49,557 nt of DNA. It comes from an uncultured beta proteobacterium (GTDB lineage Bacteria > Pseudomonadota > Gammaproteobacteria > Burkholderiales > Burkholderiaceae_C). Within the stretch, counting starts at the first letter, position 1. Each line of letters begins with the position of its first letter. The notes beneath the pieces were generated by a model, which saw nothing but the letters and a program-made list of their open reading frames with translations, ran no database searches and had not been told where the DNA came from. Shown here one piece after another: positions 9,019 to 18,686 of the stretch. Made by a program: the position numbers and the translations under genes. The DNA lies in contig CAIQOO010000042.1 in the NCBI GenBank assembly GCA_903873485.1, forward strand, positions 1-49,557, written 5' to 3'.

Positions 9019-9774
9019 TCAGGCGCCAAACAGGTGCCGCACCCGTTCCAGATCTTCGGGTGTATCCACTCCCGGGCCGGGGGCCTGTGTTGCCACATGC
9101 ACCGCGATGCGGTAACCATGCCACATGGCGCGCAGTTGCTCAAGCAACTCGGTGCGCTCGATCGGCGCCTGGGCAAGTTTGGGAAACGCCCGCAAAAACC
9201 CCACCCGGTAGCCATAGATGCCAATATGCCGCAACGGTGCCGGGGTCGGCAACTGGGCCGGGGTTTCCCGCGGGCAGGGGATCGGCGCGCGGCTGAAGTA
9301 CAAAGCCATGTTGCGCGCGTCCAGCACCACCTTGACAATGTTCGGATTATGAAAATCCGCTATTGAGTCAATAGCATGGGCCGCAGTGCTGATCTGGGCC
9401 AGCGGCCTTTTCTTCAATAAATTGGCAACGGCGAGCACCAGTCCGGTGTCAATCAGCGGTTCATCGCCCTGCACGTTGACCACAATGTCTTCGTCGTCGA
9501 GCTTGAGCAGATCACAAGCCTCTGCCAGCCGGTCGCTGCCACACTGATGGTCAACCCGGGTCAGCAGCACGTCAATCCCGTGCGCCTGGCAGGCCGCCAC
9601 AATTGGCGCACTGTCGGCGGCCACCACAACACGCGGTTTGAAGGACTCGGTATGCATCGACAGCACCCGCTGCGCCACCCGCACCACCATCGGCACGCCA
9701 GCGATGTCTGCCAGCGGCTTATTGGGCAATCGGGTGGAAGCCAGTCGCGCCGGAATCAGCACCGTAAAGGTCAC
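9019..9774 (-). CDS. kdsB: 3-deoxy-manno-octulosonate cytidylyltransferase (CMP-KDO synthetase)
   Basis: A 251-residue enzyme activating KDO with CTP for lipopolysaccharide inner-core synthesis. It starts at GTG ([21 protein letters not shown]) with CAGGAG upstream; no in-frame ATG is near. Key motifs are [15 protein letters not shown] (CTP site), [21 protein letters not shown] (metal-binding Asp), [20 protein letters not shown] and HIGIYGYR. It sits 34 nt after the trm112-like gene and belongs to the lpxK operon. A short palindrome (GCTATTGACTCAATAGC) in the STAAHAID region resembles part of the dispersed element, but the protein there is conserved in the family, so I do not annotate a copy. 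Confidence 0.96.
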   Translation of the reverse strand: MTFTVLIPARLASTRLPNKPLADIAGVPMVVRVAQRVLSMHTESFKPRVVVAADSAPIVAACQAHGIDVLLTRVDHQCGSDRLAEACDLLKLDDEDIVVNVQGDEPLIDTGLVLAVANLLKKRPLAQISTAAHAIDSIADFHNPNIVKVVLDARNMALYFSRAPIPCPRETPAQLPTPAPLRHIGIYGYRVGFLRAFPKLAQAPIERTELLEQLRAMWHGYRIAVHVATQAPGPGVDTPEDLERVRHLFGA

Positions 9775-9808
9775 GGCATCGGCTCCTGGTCTGAGGGATC
9801 AACCCGGC

Positions 9809-9991
9809 TCACAAGCCGAGTTCCAGGTCGGTCATCACCCGGGCCTCGTTTTCCAGCAGAATTGGAATGCCGTCGCGCACCGGATAGGCCAGGCGGGCGC
9901 TGCGCGACAGCAACTCGTGCGTCTCGCGCTGGTATTCAAGCGGTCCTTTGGTGACTGGGCAAACCAGCAATTCAAGTAGTCGTGTGTCCAT
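9809..9991 (-). CDS. Trm112 family (UPF0434) small protein
   Basis: A complete 60-residue Trm112-like protein: [20 protein letters not shown], then [22 protein letters not shown]. Proteins of this family are small partners of methyltransferases in other systems; in bacteria the stand-alone form between lpxK and kdsB has no firmly established role. Only one cysteine of the zinc-binding set is present (CPVTKGPL), so metal binding is doubtful. It overlaps the 3' end of lpxK by 20 nt, which points to translational coupling within the operon. Confidence 0.9.
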   Translation of the reverse strand: MDTRLLELLVCPVTKGPLEYQRETHELLSRSARLAYPVRDGIPILLENEARVMTDLELGL

Positions 9992-11078
9992 GGCGTGATG
10001 ATAGCGTTTTGCTCTGTGCGGCTGCCGACATCAGTGCGTCAAGGCGTGTATCCAGCGCCGCCCAGAAAGCCTCTGGCAGCACCAGTTCCAGCGGCACCGC
10101 CAGCGCCTGCGGCGCCAGTGGCCACAGCTTGAGCGCATCTTTTTCAGTGCAAATCAGCGTGTAGCCCTGGTATTCATTGGGCAACCAGCTATCAAAATCA
10201 GCGTGATCTGGCAGCGCCAGGGTTTTGTCGAGCAGCAAACCCTGGGCACGCAGCATGGTGAAAAAGACTTCGGGTTGGGCAATCGCCGCCAGTGCCAGAA
10301 TCGGCCGGGCTGACGTGCTGGCCAAACCGGCAGCAGCGCCCACGGTTGCCTGGGTGCCGGATTGAGCCAGCTCTTTCAATATGAGCCGTGAGCCGTCAGA
10401 ACGTAGCGCGTACCGGGCCAGACTGCGCTGCCCCCGAAAGCCGGCAAACATCGGCTGTGCTCCGGTGTGCAGCAGCAAATCCAACTGGCGCGGCCAGGGT
10501 TCCCGCAACGGGCCGGCCGGCAGCAAAAAGCCGTTGCCCACGCCACGGTCATCAAAAACGCCGATTTCCAGATCGCGCTGCAAGCTCAGATGCTGCAGGC
10601 CATCGTCGCTGAGGATGACCTGCGTCTGCGGGTGGCTGGCCAGCAGCGCCGTGGCCGCCTCGGCACGCCGGGCGGCAACAAACACCGGGGCGCCGGTACG
10701 GCGCTGGATCAGCGCGGGTTCGTCGCCGACCTCTTGCGCGCGGCAGCCGGATGAAACTTCCCGGCAGCCCCGGCTGCTGCGCCCATAGCCGCGCGAGATC
10801 ACCCCGACCCGAATGCCGCGCTGCTGCCAATGTTCGGCCAGCGCGATCACCACCGGTGTTTTGCCGGCACCACCAGCGACCACATTGCCCACCACAACGA
10901 CGGGAACCGGCAGCTTGGTGCAAGCCAGCCAGCCATGCCGATACAGCACGCGGCGCAACGCCACCAGTCCCCGGTACAGCAGGGAAACCGGCCACAGCAG
11001 CCAGGCCAGCGGGCCGCGTCGGCTCCAGGCCTGGGTCAGTGTCTGGCGCCAACGGGTGCGGCGCGGTACATCCGGCAT
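9972..11078 (-). CDS. lpxK: Tetraacyldisaccharide 4'-kinase
   Basis: A 368-residue inner-membrane-associated kinase that phosphorylates the lipid A precursor disaccharide. A hydrophobic N-terminal anchor ([20 protein letters not shown]) precedes the Walker A motif [40 protein letters not shown] and [13 protein letters not shown] are also typical. I chose the ATG at 11078, 4 nt after the exbD stop; the longer frame begins at a TTG inside exbD. The start lacks a clear Shine-Dalgarno sequence and is probably coupled to exbD translation. Downstream it overlaps the trm112-like gene. Function in lipid A synthesis agrees with the neighbouring kdsB. Confidence 0.95.
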   Translation of the reverse strand: MPDVPRRTRWRQTLTQAWSRRGPLAWLLWPVSLLYRGLVALRRVLYRHGWLACTKLPVPVVVVGNVVAGGAGKTPVVIALAEHWQQRGIRVGVISRGYGRSSRGCREVSSGCRAQEVGDEPALIQRRTGAPVFVAARRAEAATALLASHPQTQVILSDDGLQHLSLQRDLEIGVFDDRGVGNGFLLPAGPLREPWPRQLDLLLHTGAQPMFAGFRGQRSLARYALRSDGSRLILKELAQSGTQATVGAAAGLASTSARPILALAAIAQPEVFFTMLRAQGLLLDKTLALPDHADFDSWLPNEYQGYTLICTEKDALKLWPLAPQALAVPLELVLPEAFWAALDTRLDALMSAAAQSKTLSSRHGHTTT

Positions 11079-11082
11079 AGGT

Positions 11083-11517
11083 TCAGGGAGTGCTGCCAGT
11101 GCTGGAAGACTGGGTGGCAAAGGTGATCTGGGTCAACCCGGCTAGTCGGGCCGCCTCCATTACGGTGATGACGGCCTGATGGCGGGCCGTGGCATCGGCA
11201 TGGATGATGACGACCGAGTCTTTGCCGGCTTTGGCGCCATCTTGCATGGCCTGGCTCAACTCGGCTGCGCTGCGGCCTGCAACCGCCTGTTTGTTGACGC
11301 TGTATTGGCCTTCGCTGCTGACCGACACCAGCACTTCTTTGGGGTAGTCGCGCTGCGCATCGGCATCGGCGACCGGCAGCTTGAGCTGCAATTCGGTGAA
11401 CTTGCTGTAGGTGGTCGAGAGCATCAAAAAAATCAGGATCACCAGCAGCACGTCGATGAACGGAATCAGGTTGATTTCGGGTTCTTCCTTGGGGTGCGGA
11501 CGAAAATTCATGGCCAA
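11083..11517 (-). CDS. exbD: ExbD/TolR family biopolymer transport protein
   Basis: A 144-residue protein with a short cytoplasmic N-terminus, one transmembrane helix ([19 protein letters not shown]) carrying the essential Asp, and a periplasmic domain ending in [18 protein letters not shown]. With ExbB it forms a proton-driven motor of the inner membrane that energises TonB or a related envelope process. It starts 6 nt after the exbB stop. No tonB gene is present, and in this order group the pair precedes lpxK, so a role in envelope or lipopolysaccharide transport rather than iron uptake is possible (inference). Confidence 0.93.
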   Translation of the reverse strand: MAMNFRPHPKEEPEINLIPFIDVLLVILIFLMLSTTYSKFTELQLKLPVADADAQRDYPKEVLVSVSSEGQYSVNKQAVAGRSAAELSQAMQDGAKAGKDSVVIIHADATARHQAVITVMEAARLAGLTQITFATQSSSTGSTP

Positions 11518-11523
11518 TCGACG

Positions 11524-12150
11524 TTATTTGCGCAAGGTGTTGAGGTGCCGCGCCAGCCGCTCGGCGGCCAGCTCCAGCGTCAGCAGGTAGCCATCGACGC
11601 GGGCGCGGAAATAGCGCCAGAAAATCAGCGACGGAATCGCCACGATCAGGCCAAACGCGGTGTTGTAGAGGGCTACCGAGATGCCATGGGCCAGTTGCGC
11701 CGGGTTGCCGCCGGTGGCCCCGGTGGGTGTCTGCGAGCCAAAAATCTCGATCATGCCGACCACCGTGCCAAACAAGCCCATCAGCGGGGCCGCCGAGGCG
11801 ATGGTGGCCAGCGCGCTCAGGTAGCGCTCCAGCCGGTGCGCCGCCAGGCGGCCAGCGCTTTCCATGATGGCGCGCAACTCATCTTCGCTGCAGCGCGGGT
11901 TGGCGTTGAGCGCCCCCAGGCCGCTGGCCAGAACCTCGCCGAGGGCCGAATTTTTTTCCAGTTTGCTCACCACATCCGGGCCGGGCACGGCCTGGCGTGT
12001 CACCATCAGCACCTCGTCGAGCAACTTGGGGGGTGCAATTTTGGCAACTTTCAGGCTGATGAATCGTTCGATGACCAGCGCCAGCGCCAGCACCGAGCAG
12101 GCTATCAGTGGCCAGATCGGCCAGCCTGCGGCTTGTATGATGGAAAACAA
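11524..12150 (-). CDS. exbB: ExbB/TolQ family proton channel protein
   Basis: A 208-residue three-helix membrane protein. I start it at the TTG at 12150 (reading LFSIIQAAGWPIWPLI) because CGGAG lies seven bases upstream; the open frame extends to 12330 but the extension is not membrane-like. Helices lie at about residues 8-27, 105-130 and 150-172, with the conserved segments AAPLMGLFGTVVGMI and LYNTAFGLIVAIPSL that line the ExbD-binding pore. It heads the exbB-exbD-lpxK-trm112-kdsB operon and is divergent from xseA across about 370 bp. Confidence 0.92.
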   Translation of the reverse strand: MFSIIQAAGWPIWPLIACSVLALALVIERFISLKVAKIAPPKLLDEVLMVTRQAVPGPDVVSKLEKNSALGEVLASGLGALNANPRCSEDELRAIMESAGRLAAHRLERYLSALATIASAAPLMGLFGTVVGMIEIFGSQTPTGATGGNPAQLAHGISVALYNTAFGLIVAIPSLIFWRYFRARVDGYLLTLELAAERLARHLNTLRK

Positions 12151-12520
12151 ATGAGAACTCCGCTGGTGAACATGCGCCGCGATTATGGCGCAGTGGCAAA
12201 CCCCCACGGCGTTGCCACTGCAGTTTTGCCGGATTGACCGCAGACGACAAAAACAGTGCGCCCGATCACCTGCTGACGCACAATTTCTGTGGATAACTTT
12301 GTGGAAAACTCCCTCTGAAAGTGGTCGCAAGCCGCGCCAAACATGGCTTGCAGTCCTTTGATGATTAATTAGGCAGCAATAAAGTAAATGAAATCAACGA
12401 TCTTTAACGGACAAGCAAGCAACTTCGCTACGCATTTGGAGGCTCAAGTACCTATGCGAAATTGTGGAAGACTTCCACCCGCCAGTTCAGCCGCCCAGCC
12501 TTTGCCAGGGAGTTTTTCAG
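12151..12520. other. Non-coding interval between exbB and xseA
   Basis: About 370 bp with divergent promoters expected. It holds one perfect DnaA box (TGTGGATAA, 12288-12296) followed by a weaker TTGTGGAAA, then an AT-richer tract around 12360-12405. The open frame reading into xseA from 12464 lacks family motifs before 12521. I see no RNA gene or recognisable small protein here. Confidence 0.5.
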
Positions 12521-13870
12521 ATGTTTGACAGCACCCGGGCGATGCCAGCGCCTCGCATTTGGCAGGTGGGCGAGCTGTGCCGGGCCGTCGCCGATGCCTT
12601 GCAGGCCCGCTTCAATCCGGTGCTGGTGGCTGGCGAACTGTCGGGTTTTTCGCGTGCTGCCAGCGGCCATTGTTATTTTTCGCTGAAGGATGCAAGCGGC
12701 CAGTTGCGCTGCGCCATGTTCAAGCGGGCTGCCACCGAGCTTGATTTTTCGCCCCGCGATGGCGAACTGGTGGAGCTAAGCGGCCGGCTCGGGGTCTATG
12801 AGCCGCGCGGCGATTTGCAATTGATTGTGGAGCGCATGCGCCGCGCCGGGCTGGGCAATTTGTTTGAGCAGTTCTTGAAGCTCAAGCTCAAGCTGGAGGC
12901 CGAGGGCCTGTTTGATGCCGCGCGCAAACGCGCCTTGCCGCCGATGCCAGGGGCGATTGGTCTGGTGACTTCGCTGGGTGCTGCCGCGCTGCACGATGTG
13001 GTGACCACCTTGCAGCGCCGTGTGCCGCACATTGCGGTGGTGCTGGCGCCGGCCTCGGTGCAAGGCGGCAAGGCGCCGGCCGAGTTGATCCAGGCGCTAT
13101 TAAGTTTGTATCAGCTTGCGCAGACTGGACAAGGGCTGCAGGCCAATTTGTCATATAAAAATGGGCGGCAGGCCGGTCTTTGGGGTGGCCGGGTTGAGGT
13201 TATTTTGCTGGTGCGTGGCGGCGGTGCCATGGAAGATTTATGGGCCTTCAACGACGAGCAACTGGCCCGCACGCTGGCGCAAAGCCCGGTGCCGGTGGTG
13301 TGCGGAGTCGGGCATGAGACCGACTTCACCATTGCCGATTTTGTCGCCGACCTGCGGGCGCCGACGCCAACTGCCGCCGCCGAACTGGTGGCCCAGTCGC
13401 GCGATGTCTGGCTGGCGGCACTCGATGGCTTGCAGCGCCGCCTGCAAGAGGCCTTGTATCGCCAGCTTGATCGCGGCAGCCAGCGGCTTGACTTGCTGGC
13501 AGGCCGCCTGGGGCGTCCATCGGCACGGCTGTCAGCCCAAGGCCTGCGGCTGGCGCGTGCCGCCCAAGCCCTGCAACTGGCGACAGACCATGCCTTGCAG
13601 CAGCAGTTCGGTCAACTTGACCGGCTGGCGCAGCAGTTGCCACTGGCGCTGGCGCGTGGCCAACAACTCCGGCGGCAGCGACTGGAGCAAGCGGCACTGC
13701 GCCTGGGGCTGCTTGACCCGCACCTGGTGCTTGAGCGCGGCTACGCCTGGCTCAGCGACGAGCGCGGTGCGGCGCTGACACGCTGCCGGCAACTAACCCA
13801 GGGCCAAGCCATTCGGGCCACCCTTTTTGACGGCACGGTTGATTTGACCGTGGCCAGCCTGGCCACCTGA
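12521..13870 (+). CDS. xseA: Exodeoxyribonuclease VII large subunit
   Basis: A 449-residue subunit of ExoVII, which degrades single-stranded DNA in repair and recombination. The start ATG (MFDSTRAMPAPRIWQVGEL) has AGGGAG eight bases upstream. The N-terminal OB fold (LVAGELSGFSRAASGHCYFSLKD) is followed by the catalytic domain (GAIGLVTSLGAAALHDVVTTLQRR, RGGGAMEDLWAFNDE, GVGHETDFTIADFVADLRAPTPTAAAE) and a long coiled coil. Between VQGGKAPAELIQA and RVEVILLVRGGG the protein carries extra residues LSLYQLAQTGQGLQANLSYK, encoded by a copy of the AT-rich dispersed element inserted without frameshift. No xseB is visible nearby. Confidence 0.95.
   Translation: MFDSTRAMPAPRIWQVGELCRAVADALQARFNPVLVAGELSGFSRAASGHCYFSLKDASGQLRCAMFKRAATELDFSPRDGELVELSGRLGVYEPRGDLQLIVERMRRAGLGNLFEQFLKLKLKLEAEGLFDAARKRALPPMPGAIGLVTSLGAAALHDVVTTLQRRVPHIAVVLAPASVQGGKAPAELIQALLSLYQLAQTGQGLQANLSYKNGRQAGLWGGRVEVILLVRGGGAMEDLWAFNDEQLARTLAQSPVPVVCGVGHETDFTIADFVADLRAPTPTAAAELVAQSRDVWLAALDGLQRRLQEALYRQLDRGSQRLDLLAGRLGRPSARLSAQGLRLARAAQALQLATDHALQQQFGQLDRLAQQLPLALARGQQLRRQRLEQAALRLGLLDPHLVLERGYAWLSDERGAALTRCRQLTQGQAIRATLFDGTVDLTVASLAT
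13095..13165 (-). repeat. Dispersed AT-rich element, copy inside xseA
   Basis: Read on the minus strand: AAATTGGCCTGCAGCCCTTG, then TCCAG, a GCGCAAGCTGATAC arm and an AT-rich end. It matches the reference copy at 3729 in order. It is antisense to xseA, and xseA reads through it in frame (LAQTGQGLQANL). Confidence 0.7.
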
Positions 13871-13918
13871 AACTTTCTACAATTCGCGCTTTCGCAACCC
13901 CATTTCCCGAAGGACACC

Positions 13919-14500
13919 ATGGAACATACTCTGCCAGCCCTGCCATTTGCCATCGACGCCCTAGCACCCCACTATTCCAGAGAAACCCTGGAATTCCACC
14001 ATGGCAAACACCACAACGCGTATGTCGTGAACCTGAACAACCTGCAAAAGGGCACTGAGTTCGAAACCCTGGACCTGGAGTCGATTGTCAAAAAGGCCAG
14101 CGGCGGCATTTACAACAATGCGGCGCAAATCTGGAACCATACTTTTTTCTGGAACTGCATGACCCCCAATGGCGGCGGCGAGCCTGCCGGCGCCCTGGCC
14201 GATGCGATCAACGCCAAGTGGGGCAGTTACGCTGCTTTCCGCGAAGCGTTTGTCAAGTCAGCCGTGGGCAACTTTGGTTCAGGCTGGACCTGGCTGGTGA
14301 AAAAGACCGATGGCACGGTGGATATTGTCAACATGGGTGCAGCCGGCACGCCACTGACCACTGCCGACAAGGCGTTGCTGACGGTTGATGTCTGGGAGCA
14401 TGCCTATTACATTGACTACCGCAATCTGCGCCAGAAATATGTCGAGACGTTTCTCGACAAGATGGTGAACTGGTCTTTTGCGCAAGACAACTTTGCCTGA
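13919..14500 (+). CDS. sodB: Superoxide dismutase, Fe type
   Basis: A 193-residue iron superoxide dismutase that converts superoxide to peroxide and oxygen in the cytoplasm. All four metal ligands are at the standard positions: His27 ([12 protein letters not shown]), His74 (IWNHTFFW), Asp157 and His161 ([13 protein letters not shown]). The [13 protein letters not shown] and [10 protein letters not shown] segments fit the iron enzyme. AAGGACACC precedes the ATG. It lies 48 bp after xseA and has no signal peptide. It is convergent with the tRNA-Leu gene, with a hairpin terminator between them. Confidence 0.97.
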   Translation: MEHTLPALPFAIDALAPHYSRETLEFHHGKHHNAYVVNLNNLQKGTEFETLDLESIVKKASGGIYNNAAQIWNHTFFWNCMTPNGGGEPAGALADAINAKWGSYAAFREAFVKSAVGNFGSGWTWLVKKTDGTVDIVNMGAAGTPLTTADKALLTVDVWEHAYYIDYRNLRQKYVETFLDKMVNWSFAQDNFA

Positions 14501-14565
14501 GCATGGCAGTTGGCTGGCTGCCAGCAAAACCGCCCAAACATCACCATAAAGCGCGGTTGGCCAAA

Positions 14566-14595
14566 GAAAAAGCCCCATGCAATTTGCATGGGGCT
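14566..14595 (-). terminator. Rho-independent terminator after tRNA-Leu
   Basis: On the minus strand, a 12-bp perfect stem (AGCCCCATGCAA with TTGCATGGGGCT) is followed by TTTTT. It directly follows the CCA end of tRNA-Leu. On the plus strand the same stem is followed by a T-rich stretch (GTTCTGTTTT), so it may also end sodB transcripts. Confidence 0.85.
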
Positions 14596-14604
14596 GTTCT
14601 GTTT

Positions 14605-14691
14605 TGGTGCCCAGGAGAAGACTCGAACTTCCACGCCTGTGAAGGCGCCAGCACCTGAAGCTGGTGCGTCTACCAATTTCGCCACCTGGGC
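14605..14691 (-). tRNA. tRNA-Leu (anticodon CAG)
   Basis: An 87-nt leucine tRNA on the minus strand with encoded CCA. Acceptor stem GCCCAGG pairs with CCTGGGC; the D loop contains AAATTGGTAGAC; the anticodon arm is CCAGC-TTCAGGT-GCTGG, giving anticodon CAG; a long class II variable arm follows, then a T loop with GTTCGAGTC. All structural parts are intact. Confidence 0.95.
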
Positions 14692-14842
14692 CACGGGTGG
14701 TACTATAACACGGTTGATTGGCTCAATTTCTGTCACTTTTCAGTGCCGGAAAATCCGCGCAATGGCCACCTTGTGATGTTTGGCGAGACCCGACAGGTTT
14801 TCACAAGTTATTGAAATCAATATATTTTTGTTGCGAAACGAT

Positions 14843-14900
14843 GTTTCCGAGTGCCGTGGCTAGTGCCTGAACTAGCGCGTCTGTCAATTCCGCCAGAGGC
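14843..14900 (-). pseudogene. Truncated tRNA-Leu remnant
   Basis: The minus strand reads GCCTCTGGCGGAATTGACAG then ACGCGCTAGTTCAGGCACTAG. This matches the 5' acceptor strand, D arm and anticodon arm of a leucine tRNA (anticodon CAG again), but the D loop has GGT changed to GAC-like sequence and the variable arm, T arm and 3' acceptor strand are missing. It lies between the intact tRNA-Leu and rnr. Its acceptor sequence differs from the intact gene, so it derives from another leucine tRNA. Confidence 0.7.
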
Positions 14901-14951
14901 TCATGATTCAGGAAAGAAAGGCAGTCTATTAAAAATACCAAGCAAGCCAGC

Positions 14952-17231
14952 GTGTTGCAAGATGAAGTTGAAGGTGTTGTTCAAGGGCATCGCGATGGTC
15001 ATGGTTTTGTGGTTCGTGATGACGGCGACGCCGACATTTATCTGCCACCCAACGAAATGCGGGCCGTGTTGCACAAGGATCGCGTCAAGGTGCGCACCGT
15101 GCGCAGCGACCGCAAAGGCCGACCGGAAGGCCGCGTTGTCGAAATTGTCGAGCGCAGTGACCAAGTCATCATTGGCCGCCTGCTGCATGAAAGCGGCATC
15201 TGGATTGTGGCACCCGAAGACAAGCGTTATGGCCAGGACATCATGATTCCGAAAGCCGCCACCGGCGCTGCCAAGGCAGGCCAGGTGGTGGTGGTGGAAC
15301 TGACCGAGCCGCCGGCCCTGTTTGGCCAGCCGGTGGGACGGGTTAAAGAGGTGCTGGGGGAAATTGACGATCCCGGCATGGAGATCGAGATTGCGGTGCG
15401 CAAGTACAGCGTGCCGCATGAGTTTTCGCAAGCCTGCATTGCGCTGGCGCGTGGCCTGCCCGACCAGGTGCGGCCGCAAGACAAACGCCAGCGGGTTGAT
15501 CTGACCGATGTGCCGCTGGTCACCATCGATGGCGAGGATGCCCGCGACTTTGACGATGCAGTCTATTGCGAACCCGCCAAAATTGGCCGGGGCAAGTCGG
15601 CGCTGCCGGGCTGGCGTCTGCTGGTGGCGATTGCCGACGTGAGCCACTATGTGGAAAACGGCTCAGCCATCGACATCGATGCCTATGACCGCGCCACCAG
15701 CGTTTATTTTCCGCGTCGTGTCATCCCGATGCTGCCCGAGAAACTGTCCAATGGCCTGTGCTCGCTCAACCCCGAAGTCGAGCGCTTGTGCATGGTGTGC
15801 GACATGCTGGTGTCGGAGGACGGCGAGGTGGCGGCCTACCAGTTTTATCCCGCCGTGATGTGGAGCCACGCCCGCTTTACTTATACCGAAGTGGCCGCCA
15901 TTTTGTCGAACACCCGTGGTCCGGAGGCGGTCAAACGCCAGGATCGGGTGGCGAACCTGATCAATTTGCACGATGTCTATCGTGCCCTGCTCAAGTCGCG
16001 GGTGCGCCGTGGCGCGGTTGATTTCGAAATGGTCGAGACACAAATCATCTGCGACGAAGCTGGCCACATCGAAAAAATCGTGCCGCGTACCCGCAACGAT
16101 GCCCACAAGCTGATCGAAGAGGCGATGCTTGCCGCCAATGTGTGCAGCGCGGACTTCATCGCCCAAAGCAAGCACGCCGGCCTGTTCCGGGTGCATGAAG
16201 GGCCAACACCCGAGAAAAACGAGATTCTGCGCAATTACCTCAAAATCACCGGGGTTGGGCTGAGCATCAGCGATGACCCGACGCCGGGGGAGTTTCAGGC
16301 GATTGCCAACGCCACCAAAGACCGGCCGGATGCGGCGCAAATTCATTCGATGTTGCTGCGCTCAATGCAGCAGGCCATCTACACGCCGATCAACAGCGGG
16401 CATTTTGGTTTGGCGTTTGAGGCTTACACCCATTTCACCAGCCCGATTCGGCGCTACCCCGATTTGCTGGTGCACCGGGTCATCAAGGCAATTCTGGCCA
16501 AAACCAGGTATGCCTTGCCGACTTTGCCCATACCCGGTGAAGCGCATGCCAAACTATCCAAACGGCTGGAAAAAAATCTGGCTTCCCGGGTGGCAGAACT
16601 GGGCCAAAAGCCGCGCAAGCCGAATGTCGAAATGCAGGCCTGGCAGGCGGCCGGCCTGCATTGCAGCGCCAACGAGCGCCGCGCCGACGAGGCCAGCCGT
16701 GATGTGGAAGCCTGGCTCAAGTGCAAGTACATGCGCGAACACCTGGGTGAGGAATATGCCGGCGTGGTCAGTGCGGTAACGGGTTTTGGCATATTTGTGA
16801 CGCTCGATGCCATGTATGTCGAAGGTTTGGTGCACATCACCGAACTCGGCGGCGAGTATTACCGCTTTGATGAGGCGCGCCAGGAACTTCGCGGCGAGCG
16901 TACCGGTTTGCGCTACGCTTTAGGCTCGCGTGTGCGGGTTCAGGTCAGTCGGGTCGATCTGGATGGACGACGGATTGATTTCCGCCTGGTCAAGGACGCC
17001 GAGGCACTGTTGCCACGCCCGGCCAAAGAGCGCGAATCGCTGCGGGACATCCCTGAAGCGGCGCTATTCGACACCGAGCCAGACAGCATCCCTGCCGGGC
17101 GTCGCGGCAGAAAGACGGCTGAGCCGCGGGTACCCAAAAAGCCAAAAACCGCCGGTTCCAAAGCTGCATCGCGTCCGACCACCGCCCCGGCCAAGGACAC
17201 GGGGCGCAAAACCCGCCGCCGCTCAGGATGA
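14952..17231 (+). CDS. rnr: Ribonuclease R
   Basis: A processive 3'-5' exoribonuclease of about 759 residues from the GTG at 14952. N-terminal cold-shock-like RNA-binding domain ([20 protein letters not shown]), then the RNB catalytic domain with [17 protein letters not shown] (metal-binding aspartates), [37 protein letters not shown] and [15 protein letters not shown], a C-terminal S1 domain ([26 protein letters not shown]) and a basic Lys/Arg-rich tail. The GTG lacks a good ribosome site. Eight codons earlier an ATT (14928) is preceded by GAAAGG at ideal spacing, so a non-standard start there is possible. The N-terminal helix-turn-helix of the E. coli enzyme is absent. The stop overlaps the next start. 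Confidence 0.94.
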   Translation: MLQDEVEGVVQGHRDGHGFVVRDDGDADIYLPPNEMRAVLHKDRVKVRTVRSDRKGRPEGRVVEIVERSDQVIIGRLLHESGIWIVAPEDKRYGQDIMIPKAATGAAKAGQVVVVELTEPPALFGQPVGRVKEVLGEIDDPGMEIEIAVRKYSVPHEFSQACIALARGLPDQVRPQDKRQRVDLTDVPLVTIDGEDARDFDDAVYCEPAKIGRGKSALPGWRLLVAIADVSHYVENGSAIDIDAYDRATSVYFPRRVIPMLPEKLSNGLCSLNPEVERLCMVCDMLVSEDGEVAAYQFYPAVMWSHARFTYTEVAAILSNTRGPEAVKRQDRVANLINLHDVYRALLKSRVRRGAVDFEMVETQIICDEAGHIEKIVPRTRNDAHKLIEEAMLAANVCSADFIAQSKHAGLFRVHEGPTPEKNEILRNYLKITGVGLSISDDPTPGEFQAIANATKDRPDAAQIHSMLLRSMQQAIYTPINSGHFGLAFEAYTHFTSPIRRYPDLLVHRVIKAILAKTRYALPTLPIPGEAHAKLSKRLEKNLASRVAELGQKPRKPNVEMQAWQAAGLHCSANERRADEASRDVEAWLKCKYMREHLGEEYAGVVSAVTGFGIFVTLDAMYVEGLVHITELGGEYYRFDEARQELRGERTGLRYALGSRVRVQVSRVDLDGRRIDFRLVKDAEALLPRPAKERESLRDIPEAALFDTEPDSIPAGRRGRKTAEPRVPKKPKTAGSKAASRPTTAPAKDTGRKTRRRSG

Positions 17232-18013
17232 GCGTTGACCCCTTTATTGAGCAAGTCATGGAACAACAATCCAAAGTGGCCGTGGTGACCGGGGCCGGTT
17301 CGGGCATCGGGCAGGCCGCCGCATTGGCGCTGCTGGCCGATGGTTATCGGGTGGTGCTGGCAGGGCGACGCTTACAGCCGCTCGAACAGGTGGCAGCGCA
17401 CAGTGCAGCACCAAAGCGGGCGTTGGTGGTGCCCACCGATGTTGCTGATGAGGCAGCGGTGGTAGCCTTGTTTGACGCAGCGGTCAGAGGATTTGGCCGG
17501 GTTGATGTGTTGTTCAACAATGCCGGCATCAGCGCCCCTGGCGTTTTGCTGGAAGACCTGACTTTGGCGCAATGGCAAGCGGTGGTGAATGTCAACCTGA
17601 CCGGCATGTTTTTGTGTCTGCGCCAGGCTTTTCGGGTCATGAAAGCCCAGCGTCCGCAGGGCGGGCGCATCATCAACAATGGCTCGATCTCGGCGACCAC
17701 GCCACGCCCCAATTCCATCGCCTACAGTGCCACCAAACACGGCGTCACCGGCATGACCAAGTCGGCATCGCTCGATGGCCGAAAGTACGCAATTGCAGTC
17801 GGGCAGATCGACATCGGCAATGCCGCCACCGACATGACGCAGCGCATGCAGGCCGGCATTTTGCAGGCCAATGGCGCGGTGATGGCCGAGCCGGTGATGG
17901 ACGTGGCCATTATTGGCCAGTCGGTGCGCTACATGGCCAACCTGCCATTGAGCGCCAACGTCATGTTTCATACCGTGATGGCGACCAACATGCCGTTTGC
18001 CGGGCGCGGCTAG
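17228..18013 (+). CDS. SDR family oxidoreductase
   Basis: A 261-residue classical short-chain dehydrogenase. The cofactor motif [11 protein letters not shown], the NNAG motif ([10 protein letters not shown]), the catalytic Ser (NNGSISA) and Tyr-x-x-x-Lys (YSATKHG) are all present, so it should be an active NAD(P)-dependent enzyme of unknown substrate. The start ATG overlaps the rnr stop (ATGA), implying coupled translation; a second ATG at 17261 ([12 protein letters not shown]) fits the family length better and may be the true start. The role beside rnr is not evident. Confidence 0.9.
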   Translation: MSVDPFIEQVMEQQSKVAVVTGAGSGIGQAAALALLADGYRVVLAGRRLQPLEQVAAHSAAPKRALVVPTDVADEAAVVALFDAAVRGFGRVDVLFNNAGISAPGVLLEDLTLAQWQAVVNVNLTGMFLCLRQAFRVMKAQRPQGGRIINNGSISATTPRPNSIAYSATKHGVTGMTKSASLDGRKYAIAVGQIDIGNAATDMTQRMQAGILQANGAVMAEPVMDVAIIGQSVRYMANLPLSANVMFHTVMATNMPFAGRG

Positions 18014-18026
18014 AATATTTATAAGA

Positions 18027-18086
18027 AATCGACCTCCAGCCCATGTCCAGCAAGCGCTATAAGCTATTTATTTTATAGCAAAATGG
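18027..18086 (+). repeat. Dispersed AT-rich element, intergenic copy 3
   Basis: GACCTCCAGCCC, TGTCCAGCAAGCGCTATAAG, then a perfect hairpin GCTAT-TTATTTT-ATAGC and AAAATGG. It follows the SDR stop codon and precedes the small membrane protein gene. Confidence 0.8.
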
Positions 18087-18184
18087 ACCTGATAAACTCA
18101 CTTTGGCGGGCATGGCACAGTGACATGCGCAGCGCAGCGGTGTGCTGGAACTGAAACGCCACAGGCCACCAGATCAACTCAAGT

Positions 18185-18646
18185 ATGTTCAAAATTCTGT
18201 TTTTCGGCATCATTCCAACCTGGCTGGCTTTGCAAAAAGACTGGATATGGTGGCTCGGCTATGCAGTTTTCGTGATCGTGTTTTTCTTTCTGGTTAACAC
18301 CGTCCGGAATCTTTCGAGCGCGCTGAATATTGTGATGGCCAAAACGACATACAGCAACTTGTCTGAAGATGAGCAACTCGAAGTTGACCGGGTGGCCGAA
18401 AACATCTTGACGGTCTATCAATCCGATCCCGAAGCTGAATTTGAAAATGAATTTGAACAGTGGGGCTATGCAGCTTTGGCCATGCACGATCTTGGCATTG
18501 CGCCGAGGATATTTTTCAGCGACTGGTTTCCGGTTAAAAATCCATCCAGAATTCCGCCCGACAAATGGATCGTCATGAGCATCAAGACGGCTAAAGGCTG
18601 GCTGGAATCCAGACACAGCAAAAACGGCCCCGAGGCTGCCGATTAA
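18185..18646 (+). CDS. Small membrane-associated hypothetical protein
   Basis: I do not recognise this 153-residue protein. One or two hydrophobic helices lie at the N-terminus (LFFGIIPTWLAL and WWLGYAVFVIVFFFLVNTV), followed by a soluble, acidic cytoplasmic or periplasmic region rich in Glu (DPEAEFENEFEQWGYAALAM). Codon use is less GC-rich than the neighbours, which may mean a recent arrival. The ATG at 18185 has only a weak ribosome site. It is convergent with purM and separated from the SDR gene by a dispersed repeat, so it is probably transcribed alone. Confidence 0.65.
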   Translation: MFKILFFGIIPTWLALQKDWIWWLGYAVFVIVFFFLVNTVRNLSSALNIVMAKTTYSNLSEDEQLEVDRVAENILTVYQSDPEAEFENEFEQWGYAALAMHDLGIAPRIFFSDWFPVKNPSRIPPDKWIVMSIKTAKGWLESRHSKNGPEAAD

Positions 18647-18686
18647 AGCCGCCGCCGTTTCCCTGATCGGCCAGAGCCAGCCCGGG

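Noticed and set aside
9345..9413. Further dispersed-element copy in kdsB
   Set aside because: The DNA (GGCCGCTGGCCCAG, GCTATTGACTCAATAGC) resembles the element, but the encoded STAAHAID segment is native to the family and I see no extra residues. It remains possible.
10175..10215. Partial dispersed-element match in lpxK
   Set aside because: Only AGCTATCAAAATCAGCG is shared; the protein segment is family-like and no insertion is apparent.
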